The notes under the pieces: model-generated | Database searches by the model: none | The model's input: the letters and a program-made list of their open reading frames with translations, nothing else | What the model was told of the DNA's origin: nothing | Shown here: in pieces, positions 1 through 10,740 of the stretch | How positions within the stretch are numbered: the stretch's first letter is position 1 | Layout: each line of letters begins with the position of its first letter | Program-made: the position numbers and the translations under genes | Origin: Aplidium turbinatum | Lineage: Eukaryota > Chordata > Ascidiacea > Aplousobranchia > Polyclinidae | Length of the DNA: 64,000 bases | Assembly: GCA_918807975.1 (NCBI GenBank) | Contig: OU964924.1 | Coordinates: forward strand, 3,050,501-3,114,500 | Direction: 5' to 3'

Positions 1-740
1 GATGAATGTGAAAAAATTGGACTTTGCTTTTCAATAGAAACTTTTAGGTCGAAACGAAATACTTCGAAAATTCGAAGCAAACGAGATGAGAACAACAAGT
101 TTTGTGGCTAAAGGAAGTAATTTGTATTGAACACTCGAAAGTCTGAATGGTTGAGAAATAGTTTTGCCCACCACAACCATTCATATGATCATTTGTAGGC
201 TACTTTATGGGGGATATTTGCGGTTACTGTAAAAACATGATGAAATCATTTTTTTGGTCCAAATTAAATTATTTTATTTTGATGTAGTTAATTCTAGTCA
301 AACGTTAAATACGGCAGTTGTAGGCTAACGAAAATCCTTATCCTCAAACAAGACAAAATTTTTGCATTTTGAGTTTTCTTGGTTGTATTTTCAACAAAAT
401 ATTATTTTTATATGAATTTTTGGCGACGGCTTATATTTCATTTTCAAAAATTTCCGATATCCAACCGATTTACTGACTTATAAACTATTGAAAAGCTGTA
501 AAAACGTTTATCAAAAGATGAATTTCTTTAATCAAATTTATGCAGCATTTGGTCATGCAACATTTTAATATAGGCTATTTGTATGAGTGATTGTAACACT
601 TTGTTTCGTGAGACTTGTGTTTTCTCTAATTGAAAACTACTTGATTCAATTGCGTAGGCTAAGCATTTTGAATTCTATGGACTTTGAGTCTGATTGCAAA
701 TAAATAAATAAAATAAAATTAAGATTTTTTGGCAAAAGGT
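1..740. other. AT-rich stretch without a recognised feature
   Basis: I see no ORF, RNA gene or clear repeat here. It is AT-rich non-coding sequence that leads into the tandem array starting near 741. Confidence 0.4.
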
Positions 741-3300
741 TTGCTCACAACCGAATGCCCACGGCGACGAACGCGCTGTGGGGCCACCATTGGCTCAACG
801 TCGCGTCAACAAAATATTTTTTATATAGCGTTTTTGTTAGAATAAACCTTTGTTCACTTTAATTTCGTCAAATTGTAACATATACTGGCCAATGCTTCGA
901 ATTATTTTGTTGTGAATACGAAAAATGATATTTGTCGTAGAAAGGTTGATTCACAACCGAATGCCCACGGCGACGAACGCGCTGTGGGGCCCACCATTGG
1001 CTCAACGTCACTTCAACAAAATATTTTTTATATATCGTTTTTGTTAGAATAAACCTTTGTTCACTTTAATTTCGTCAAATTGTAACATATACTGGCCAAT
1101 ACTTCGAATTATTTTGTTGTGAATACGAAAAATGATATTTGTTGTAGAAAGGTTGGTTCACAACCGAATGCCCACGGCGACGAACGCGCTGTGGGGCCAC
1201 CATTGGCTCAACGTCGCTTCAACAAACTATTTTTATATAGCGTTTTTGTTAGAATAAACCTTTGTTCACTTTAATTTCGTCAAATTGTAGCATATACTGG
1301 CCAATGCTTCGAAATATTTTGTTGTGAATACGAAAAATGATATTTGTTGTAGAAAGGTTGATTCACAACCGAATGCCCACGGCGACGAACGCGCTGTGGG
1401 GCCCACCATTGGCTCAACGTCGCGTCAACAAAATATTTTTTACATAGCGTTTTTGTTAGAATAAACCTTTGTTCACTTTAATTTCGTCAAATTGTTGCAT
1501 ATTAGGGTGGCTCGTTTTTGAACTTTTTTTTTAAATTCTCTCGGGGTAGTGGGGAAATGGTGCCAATGAGTGAGAAAACAATCATGACAAAATTTGGGAT
1601 TTGTAAAAAATTGTCTTCAGCCTCCTCATGGGGCCCAAAAATCGAAAAATGGGGTCAAAAACGCAATTTTTTTTTTAAATAATTTTAGTTTGGGTAGATA
1701 CAATATTGTTTAGATATATCTAATTAACCTAAGAAAAAAAATTGGAGTCATTTGAACTATTCCTTCAGCTTCCTCACAGCTTCTGAAAATTTCCTTTTTG
1801 ATGAAAATTTCGCATTTTTGTGGGTGGGTACATAATACATAATTGCGTTAGACTTTTTGCCAGCTATAAAACGTCATTGTATTTCTCTTTATAGACCTGC
1901 CCTGAGCTGTTGCGTCATTTTTTAATGAAATTGGGTTAATTTGGTAGGAAAAAGTGACGTCTTTTATTTGAATTTACGTCACTGACGAAGTTTGTAGTTA
2001 TGTAACCACAAACAGAAATGCGAAATTTTCAGCAAAATGAAAATTTTTAGAAGCTGTGAGGAAGCTGAAGGAATCATTCAAATGACTTCAATTTTTTTTT
2101 ATAGGTTATTTAGATATATGTAAACAATATTGTATCTACCCAAACTAAAAATATTTTTAAAAAAAATTGCGTTTTTGACCCCATTTTTCGATTTTTGGGC
2201 CCCATGAGGAGGCTGAAGACAATTTTTTACAAATCTCAAATTTTGTCATGATTGTTTTCTCACTCATTGGCACCATTTCCCTACTACCCCGCGAGAATTT
2301 AAAAAAAAAGTTCAAAAACGAGCCACCCTATTGCATATACTGGCCAATACTTCGAATTATTTTGTTGTGAATACGAAAAATGATATTTGTTGTAGAAAGG
2401 TTGATTCACAACCGAATGCCCACGGCGACGAACGCGCTGTGGGGCCCACCATTGGCTCAACGTCGCTTCAACAAAATATTTTTTATATAGCGTTTTTGTT
2501 AGAATAAACCTTTGTTCACTTTAATTTCGTCAAATTGTAGCATATACTGGCCAATGCTTCGAATTATTTTGTTGTGAATACGAAAAATGATATTTGTTGT
2601 AGAAAGGTTGGTTCACAACCGAATGCCCACGGCGACGAACGCGCTGTGGGGTCCACCATTGGCACAACGTCGCGTCAACAACTATATTAGTCATATTAAA
2701 TTTTTGTTGAAATGAACTTTAAAAATTCTTCATTTCACAGAATTATAATACATACTTGCCATATCTCTTAATTCGTTTGCCAGAAACACCAAAATTGAGA
2801 TTTATTCTCAAAAGGTTGGCTGACAACCGAATGCCCACGGTGACGTACGTGACGTTGGTTCTTCGTTGGTTCAACGTTGTGTTAACAACTTATTTATGAT
2901 ATTGACGTTTGTTGAAATAAAAATTTATAAAAGCTTCAATTCACAGAATTGTAATGGGTACTTTTCATTATGTAAGATTATTTCACTCGGAATATCAAAA
3001 TAAACAATCGGTGGCTGGAGGTTGGTTTTCAACTGAATGCCCACGACGCCAAATGCGACGTTGGCCCACCATTGTCTTAGCATTGTGTCCACAACCAAGT
3101 TTTACACAATATATATTTGGTAAAAAAAATGTTTTATGTGGTTTATATCACCAAATTATAACATGTTGTACCCTTTTTTACTGATTCTTTGTCCAGTTAA
3201 AGAAATAATGTTAGTTGGCAAATGGTTGTTTTGCGGCGAAAAGCCGACCGCGACGTTCGCGACCGTTGGCCAACGATCAGCCGACATTGTTTGCTGTGCG
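741..3300. repeat. Tandem array of about 206-bp units
   Basis: A shared block, CAACCGAATGCCCACGG and relatives, recurs at 748, 954, 1161, 1366, 2409, 2616, 2824 and 3030, with a last weak copy near 3228. Spacing is 205-208 bp, except where an 828-bp element interrupts between 1366 and 2409. Removing that element and one target copy restores the period. The units from 748 to 2616 are nearly identical, while those after 2800 are diverged, so the array seems to have homogenised or grown from its left side. Each unit has a GC-rich half near the CCCACGG block and an AT-rich half. I see no conserved coding frame. This is satellite-like DNA. Confidence 0.9.
1503..2330. mobile_element. hAT-type foldback MITE inside the tandem array
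   Basis: The left end TAGGGTGGCTCGTTTTTGAA matches the reverse complement of the right end. Perfect 8-bp duplications TTGCATAT lie at 1495-1502 and 2331-2338. The 8-bp duplication and the TAGGG start point to the hAT superfamily. The two arms pair for roughly 335 bp each around a loop of about 155 bp, so nearly the whole element can fold back. It has no coding capacity and must have moved in trans. It is younger than the array unit it splits. Confidence 0.9.
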
Positions 3301-3798
3301 GGATAACTTACAAAATACAAGGCACGTTTTACCTCATATCTCCGATAATACTGGAAAAGAACTTACTAACTTAAGTATTTGAGTGATCAATGTTTTTATT
3401 TTGGAATACTGAATTATACTCAGTCTTTGAGTAACACATTAGGCCTACCAAATATGTGCTTTTCGATGATTTGCCTTACTTTGTTGGTTAGGATAAGCGA
3501 GCGAAGCGGGATGAAAATTTTTGCAGAAACGTAAAAAAATATACTTTTTATCTCAAGTCTGGAGGATACGAGTCTAAATCATCTCTCTAAGTATGTTCAT
3601 TGACAATAGCTTTTGTGACATATGACACAACATGCAATGGAATAATGAACTTAACATTCCTTTTGTGAATAAGCAGCCAATCCTAGAAATTTCGTTTCAA
3701 TCTCAAATGTGAATATCTAAATGTTTATATAAAATAAAAATGAATGTTGTTAGTAGAATGTAGTAAACATAATTTCGTAAGTTACAAAAAGTTTCATT
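3300..3798. other. Upstream spacer of the nucleotidyltransferase/TPR pseudogene
   Basis: AT-rich DNA between the tandem array and the ATG at 3799. I see no clear TATA box, repeat or ORF. Confidence 0.3.
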
Positions 3799-6700
3799 AT
3801 GGCTGAGGATGAAATATTGAACCTTGCACAAGATCTTAAAAAAGTCTGTGACTCAAGCGGTAAAGAAAAAGATCGTACATATTCAGCGAAAGTTTTTCAT
3901 CAATTGGCATTGCTGCTCCAAGATAAAGGCCCAGATAAAATATCATTGATTCAGTCTGCTGCATTATACAATGCTGCAATTGCAAGAAATCCTGATAACA
4001 AAACACAGATACAAAAAGACTTGCACAACTTCTGCAGGCAAATACTGGATCATGCTGATGCAGACAAAAAAGAAGTTAATTTAGTTCAAAAAGCTGAAGA
4101 TGTCAAGAAACGCTTTGAACAAATGAGAAAGTCAGTGCAAAACAGTCTAGAAAAAGTGAAGCAAATTCCCAATGAAATCGAAGGTGATTAATTGATCCAA
4201 CAGGATGAGGAAATAATTAGGTCCACGAAAATTTTACAAGACGAAATTGCAAAAAAATACTCATCCATTATGAATGGCGTCAGTACATATTGTGAAGCCG
4301 TCATGGGAAAACCCCCTTGTAAATATGCTCTCGTCGGCATGGGGTCGTTGGCAAGGAAGGAGACAACTCCGTTCTCTGATTTTGAGAACATTATCGTTTT
4401 ACAAGAAGGAAGTCAACACTTTGACAATTATCAAACAATTTTGGAATATTTTCGATGGTACGCTGTAGTTTTTCAAGTCATTTTAATCAACATGCAAGAA
4501 ACCATATTAGCCTACCAAGTGTGTGTATTCCTGGTCTGAATGACACAACCAAGAAAGATGGAGATTGGTTTTTTGATGCATTAACACCACGTGGCATTTC
4601 GTTCGATGGAATGATGCCACATGCATGCAAATCTCCACTTGGACGACCAATGACAAACGACAAACCTTGGACAACAGAGTTGATAAAACCAGTGAGTGAA
4701 ATGTTAAAATATTTAAGCAGTGAAGAATCTTTAAAGGAAGGCTACCATCTTAGCGACATTCTCACTAAAACAACTTTTGTTTCTGGAAGGAAAGAAATAT
4801 ATGATGAATTCTTTGATGGTGTGCAAAAAAAGTTGAATTCGATCCCCAGCAAAGAAGTGCGTGATGAAATCAATAAACAAATCAAAGAAGACTTGAAAAA
4901 CTTTGCAATGAAACCTAGCCTGTTCACAATAACTAATCAAACCCAATTTAATCATAAACGAATTGTTTATCGAAGCATAACGCTTTTCATATCGGCCTTA
5001 GGCAGACTACATGAAATTTTTGAAAATTCTTGCTTTGATATTATTGACAAACTTCATCAACTAAATATGATCAGTGACTATACAAACAGAAAGTTGTCAT
5101 TTTCTGTGGCAGTGGCATGTGAGATTAGATTGAAACTTTACATGGACAACCAAGGACAAGTTGATTGGGTAGATAACATCAACTCCACCAATGGTTCAAA
5201 TATTGAATCTTCTGCTTTGATTGCTGCTGTAGGTGAACGAAGTTGCATCAATTTCTTTCAAGTTGCATATTCGCTGCAATGTGATATTTGTAAACAATTG
5301 AACATAAAAAGAGTTTATTTTTACACCAATTTGACTTTGGTGAATGTGCTCATTTGTGAATTCCTTAAATTAAAAGAAATTGCCCATAAACTTTTTCAAA
5401 CTATATGGGCCAATCCAACAACTGGCCCACGTTTGAAAACTTTTAATTGCAGCCTTGAATCATTAGAGAAAAGTCTGAAAGAAGCGGAAGCACTTGATGA
5501 AACAGAAAAAACAGCGGAAGTTTCAAGCAAAGACATGACATCTGATGATCTTTGGCAAACGTCTTTAGTGTTACTCCTGACAGACAGTTATGGCGAATCG
5601 ATGGATTACACTGGTCTACGCGACTTTTGCTGTTTGAACTTTGAAAACTGATTTAGAGTAATTTTGGGGTGCTGAATCCGAATCTGGTCTCAGATTTACT
5701 CTATCACGTCGGATTTTTGAGATATGATAACAACAAACTGGTACTTTTGCCAAAAGTGGAAGATTTGAAGTTGCTTTTATTACACACACACACTGTGTTA
5801 TATCCACTAATGTCTGCCAAGGGGTGCACAAATAGCTGAAATACACCCACAAACTACAATTTGGATACCAATTTATTTTCTAAGCAACATTATTAACAAG
5901 ACAGTAATAACAAGCTAAAAGGGAGGCTAAAAGAATAACCGACCCCTTCCCCGTCAATGTTTTGCATGAAATCACAAAGATTTAAGCAGGCCTATAGCAA
6001 TGCTTGTCCAGTAAACTTATTTAAGCTATTTTAGCCTGTCTAACGCTAACTTTTTGCTATAGTATTGCATGTATTGGTGGTGAACGTAAGGTCAAATCGT
6101 CCACTTTTGGCAAAAGTAGCAGTTTGTTGTTATCAAATCTCAAAAATCTGACGTGATAGAATAAATCTGAGGGCAGATTCGGATTCAGCACCCCAAAGTT
6201 ACTGTAAATCAGTTTTCAAAATCCAAACCGCAGAACAAAATGCTTTTTTTATAGACCAGTGTTATAGTTTGCATTACCTAAATTTAGAAAATCATTCGAT
6301 TGAAAACAAAATAGAAAAACTCGTTAAAAGTCTTTTTGCATTATTATTCATTGGCTGTTGTTTCCAGAAAGGCGACTATTGGAGTGGTTGGAAGATTTTT
6401 AAAAATCTACTAAGCATTTCACAAGCGCAAATAGAGAAAGATATGAATGGGCATATCCAGAAGAGCAAATTTTCCTTGTACGAAACGACGAAATACAAGA
6501 AGACAGTGGGTCGATTATGGAAATCCCAGATAAATGTACACAGCTTAGCGCAAGTTATCTCAGAATACAATGATGCTAATGTAAATGAGATTCTTAACTT
6601 TCAATCCATTGCCCAAGCTTTGCTTGATGAAAGAAAATACTCAGAGGCAAAATGAAAAAGTACAAGAAATCGCAGAACAGCAGACAGTTCCTGTAAACAA

Positions 6701-7285
6701 TAATGTAGAACTGAGTGATGCAATTTCTATGCTTGTGCCTATTGATAACATATTTATAGCGTTTTGTATAAATGCAAATAACAAACATGACGAACTTACA
6801 CACTTTCATCAAAAGTTCAAAAATATTTCTAAGCTATTTTTCATGCCACTTTCCGAAAGAACTGACGCTTTAAAAAAGTTTTCTCATGGTATGTTCTTAC
6901 AGAAAAGCCAAGAACATCTAAGCGCTCTGACGTATTTGTATGATTCACTAAAAATCCACCAACGATTGTCAACAGATGAAAATGCTGATATTTATGTAGC
7001 TAATACTTGTTTCCGGATCGGTTGTTGTTTGTCGCAAGTAAAGAATATCACGAAGCAAAAAGTTACTTCTATAAATCAATGAAAATCTATCAAAGTTTAT
7101 CATCAGATGCAGATACTGATATTAATGTAGCCAAATGTTGTTTTCAGATTGGTAGATGCTTTTTTAAAGGCAAAGAATATCAAAAAGCAAAACGTTACTT
7201 CAACAAATCAATGAAAATCTATCAAAGTTTATCATCAGATACAGATACTGATGATAATGTAGCCAATTGTTGTTTCCAGGTTGGT
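3799..7285 (+). pseudogene. Broken nucleotidyltransferase-like TPR-repeat gene
   Basis: The coding remnant starts MAEDEILNLAQDL and is followed by a helical N-terminal segment. Next comes a nucleotidyltransferase signature, YALVGMGSLARKETTPFSDF (GS...SD pattern, DUF294/GlnD-like), near 4315-4390. A conserved middle region (GDWFFDALTPRGISFDGMMP) follows, and then TPR units of the nephrocystin-3/kinesin-light-chain kind near 7080-7290 (YFNKSMKIYQSLSSD). From memory, large intronless proteins of this type are expanded in several invertebrates; their substrate is unknown to me. The copy is dead. It has an in-frame TAA at 4189-4191, frame changes near 4505, 6645 and 7030, a MITE at 5609-6261, and loss of the C-terminal TPRs at about 7285. 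Reading frames on both sides of each break still match the family, so decay is fairly recent. Confidence 0.75.
5609..6261. mobile_element. Foldback MITE (CACTGG ends, 3-bp duplication) in the pseudogene
   Basis: The left end CACTGGTCTA matches the right end TAGACCAGTG, with TTA at 5606-5608 repeated at 6262-6264. The arms, for example GGGGTGCTGAATCCGAATCT against AGATTCGGATTCAGCACCCC, pair for over 150 bp around an unrelated centre. A 3-bp TTA duplication suits PIF/Harbinger. The CACTG start and 3-bp duplication also suit CMC (CACTA-like), so I leave the superfamily open. Excising the element and one TTA joins GAT TAT AGT TTG CAT and restores the host reading frame (MDY|SLHYLNLE). This confirms both ends of the insertion. 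Confidence 0.85.
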
Positions 7286-7339
7286 TGTTGTTCGATTGTT
7301 GTTTGTTTGTTCGTTTGTTGATTGTTGGTTCGTTGTTCG

Positions 7340-7880
7340 TTTGTTGTTCGATCAGCGTTGTCTTTGTTTTCTTCAAATTGAGTTTCATTCCTTATTTTTT
7401 ACTGATTTCATTGATTTTCTCCATGTTTTCTTGCAGCTTTTCTTCTGTGTCGGCGAGAATGACAGTGTCATCTGCGTATCGTATGTTGCTTACTATTTGA
7501 CCATTGAATGTTAATCCGTTTTTATTTAGTGTTGTTAATGTTTCCTTGATTATTGCTTCGCTGTACAAATGGAATAATATTGGTGAGAGTATGCATCCCT
7601 GCTGAACTCCTTTGAATATCGGGAAAAATTCTGTAAGACTGCTACCACTTTGAACTGCTGCTGTTTGTTTAAAATAACTTATTATATGTTTTTTATAAGT
7701 TTTCGTTCTAAGAACGGCACATTAAATTTTTCGAGCAATTGTAGTAATTTGGTATGTTTTATCCTGTCAAATGCTTTGCTGTAATCTATTTATACAATGT
7801 AAGTATGTTTTCCTTTTTCTATTCTCCGTTCGCCAGTTGAATGCGATTATAAACGGGTTCTGTGAGGTTTTCGGATCGGT
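7340..7880 (-). mobile_element. LINE reverse-transcriptase fragment
   Basis: On the minus strand the frame reads KAFDRIKHTKLLQLLEKF near 7770-7720, then a GVQQGC-like block, SEAIIKETLTTLNKNG, and the catalytic NIRYADDTVILADTEEKL near 7490-7435. KLNLKKTKTTLI follows. This is the palm region of a non-LTR retrotransposon RT with its YADD motif. The fragment is truncated at both ends and carries frame changes. It abuts the broken TPR repeats through a low-complexity run rich in GTTTGTT. It may belong to the same family as the 3' fragment at 18745-19223. Confidence 0.8.
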
Positions 7881-8357
7881 TGTTTTGCATTGCAACGTTT
7901 AAAATATCAACAGCCAAACACCTATTTCCAAGCATCAAATGCATGATAATCTCCAAACATGAAGTACATTACCACAGGTGATGCTTAAAATTACAAATTT
8001 TTAATTGATGAACTAATTTCTTTGCATGTTTTTGCCATGCGAAGTGGATTAAGAACGGTTTTGATTCTAGTGATTTCTATGTTTGCACTAGCTGGCCCTC
8101 AGGGACTACAATTTCTTTTGTCTTTAACTTACAATTGCAGTAATAAAATTAATAGCTTCAGACATAAATTAAAAGGCATACCCCATGAATTGCTTTGCAT
8201 GTGCAAATTTATGTAAAAATGATAATTGAATGTTAATGATCTTGATCTTGAAAAACAATAAGATCAAGATCACTTTAAAATTGAAGTTTACTAACAAGAT
8301 AGAGGCATTTTTTTAGGACTCCTAATGTACAAAGTAATTAGTTACAAATTACTAACA
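7881..8357. other. Spacer with AAGATCAAGATC-type short repeats
   Basis: No gene is seen. At 8238-8272 there is an imperfect short inverted and direct repeat of GATCTTGATCTTG. A similar GATCTTG-rich stretch recurs at 21520-21640, so this may be a dispersed simple repeat. Confidence 0.4.
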
Positions 8358-9238
8358 TTAACCCTTTGCTTTTCAACGTTTTTTTGGAAGTTAACTGCTC
8401 AAGGGGGGGCCGTTTTTGGATCAAATTCAATCAGCTGTTACGTGTTATCCGCTGATGCTATTTGAACAGAAGTTGCACTGGTGTGAAAGCAAATCATTTG
8501 TATATAAGTTTGAAAAGTCATTATTTTAAAATTTTATATGTTAAACTTGATATTTCAATTTTTGCAAAGGTACCCAAAAACGACAATTTTGATTTAACTT
8601 GCCGCTATTTAATTACCGTGCTAATCCGATTTCATGCAAACTTCTGAATAACAAAGAGCTCGATCGAACGCACGAAGTGTGTGTGCGGTGTGCCGAATCA
8701 TTGCATTGATTAGAATTTACGACTTGCGAGCAAATCTTATTGTAAGCTACTCACTGATTCTAAAATAGTTACAATCAAAGTAACATTGTTACACGAATTT
8801 GAAAAAAAAACAAAACTGCGTTTGTTGTCTTACATTTTTATCCTAAACTAATGCATTCCCAAACTCATGGCTAGCTTCTAGTTTTATGGAACCAAATTTC
8901 TCATAAGTAACACCTTAGCCTGCTTGAATAGCTGTTTACATCTTCGTTTGTGTATTTAGGTCTACAATTGAGTTTGTAGTATGAATATTTTTAGTAGAGA
9001 GAAGACAGTTGAACAAGTTGTTGAAATTATCTGAAATTTCTAAGTTCAAATTAGGTGCTTTTGAAATTGTGGATTTGTGTCAAGTCGCATCACAAATATC
9101 ATGCAGGCCACATCATAAGTCATTTCGCTTACGGGTGTTTATAAACATGACTCATAAATTACATCCACAAAAAATACAGCATTTATATCAACAAAGCTAA
9201 GTTCGAAGCTCACTTTTTATTGAAGATTGTGTCAATCA

Positions 9239-9302
9239 ATTCGAAATAATGCAACAGCGAATTGCCGCCAGCGTCGAAATAATGCAACAGCGAATTGAGG
9301 AA
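9239..9302. repeat. Short direct duplication
   Basis: TCGAAATAATGCAACAGCGA occurs twice, about 33 bp apart, inside the TTAA element. Confidence 0.7.
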
Positions 9303-9332
9303 CGTGCGTAAACAAAGGAAATGTGAAATAAC

Positions 9333-9412
9333 CCACAGTCAGCAAATCTACATAAATTTAACGTTTACAAATGTTGAATCAATGTAAAAGGACTGGATTG
9401 CTGACTGGGTCC
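9333..9412. mobile_element. Mini-palindromic MITE (CAGTCAGCAAATC family)
   Basis: Ends CAGTCAGCAAATC and GATTGCTGACTGGG are inverted and flank a centre with TGTTGAATCAATGTAAAA. It is the same design as the copies at 43184-43268, 62679-62765, 63327-63414 and 63602-63685. Confidence 0.7.
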
Positions 9413-10644
9413 TTATTGTTTGAAGCACTAAAAATACGCGTAATATCGACAACATCAGCAAGGCAGTGATTATGTTTCTGGCCAAAAAAAAAAAAATAAC
9501 TTTTGACTTCAAAGATAAAAATGATTATAACGAAGCTTCAAAGTTTGTCGTAAAACATTTTACAGAGATACAATAAACATAATCATTTTGTGCCAGATTG
9601 TGAGAAGACTTCCTAGATTCTTTCCAACCATTTGCATGATTGCAAATTATTTTCTATAACTCTATATTGCTAAAAAATGGCTTCTTTGTTGAAACAACGT
9701 GGCTACAATTCTATAAGAAATTCTTAGGCCTACTACATTGAAGTAATGAAATTTTTTTTGTGATTTTGCTGATGACGTTTTACAATATCCGAGAAGTAAA
9801 AAATAATAATGATGAATTATTTTATAAAACCGTGGTTTGCAAGTGCTTCACAAAAAATTGTTGAGGGAAAATTTACTATTAGACGTAAAACGTTTGTAAA
9901 AGAAAATTGTCGGTTTACGTATTTATAATGTTTATTGCGCTGTTATCGAATTATAAACTGCCTGTATTGTCTACCTTTGTGGTTGCCGGCCAGCTTAGAG
10001 CAGCATGCAAACCATGCGTTTTTGGTATTTGCATCGTGTTATGATTCTCGAAAATCTCCCACAAGGTCTTTATTTTTATCGTGATATTTTTGTGCCTTGT
10101 CTGTCCTGAACTTGAAGTCATTGTGCAGCACAATCCACACCGGTTTTTAGACTCAGTCTTCATTGAAAATCTTTTGTGTGGTGCATCATTTCAAGTAGTG
10201 TCTTCCCCTAAACTGTTACACAAATCGCCCAGAACCAGAACCATCGTGTTATCTTACAGCAGTTGAGAGCCCGTTATTGTATGTGTGGAATTATTACTGT
10301 AGATGTCTGACTAAATTCATGCCAAAGTTGAGCAAATTCTGCTTTCGGGATCCTTGCCGTTATTTACGGTATTTTTTGTTGATAAGTTTGGGCAGCATTT
10401 TTCCAAGATAAATGAAGACATCGGTATTGTTCGTCACTTAGATTTAGTTTTCTCAGCATTGTTTATTCATTCTTTGATCCACTAGTTTGTCCCACTTTTG
10501 GTATAATCGGATCGTTTATAGCCTAAATGGCGGGTCTTCACAATAGCCGGCCTCTTATACATTGGCGCAACGTATTCAGATGTTGAATCAATGATGAAGA
10601 AAGCTGATTTGTTGTTTGTCTTATGTGACGCCTAACTTTATGCC

Positions 10645-10740
10645 TCGTCTACAGTACAAAATATTTTGTAATGTACATTGTGTACATTGTACATTTTGTT
10701 TGTAGGCCTACATTACAAAATATTTTGTAATGTAGATGAA
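10645..10740. repeat. AT-rich palindrome pair
   Basis: TACAAAATATTTTGTA is a self-palindrome found at both ends of a block centred near 10690. The outer parts, CTCGTCTACAGTA and TGTAGATGAAGC, are roughly inverted. It is probably a small foldback element. Confidence 0.55.
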
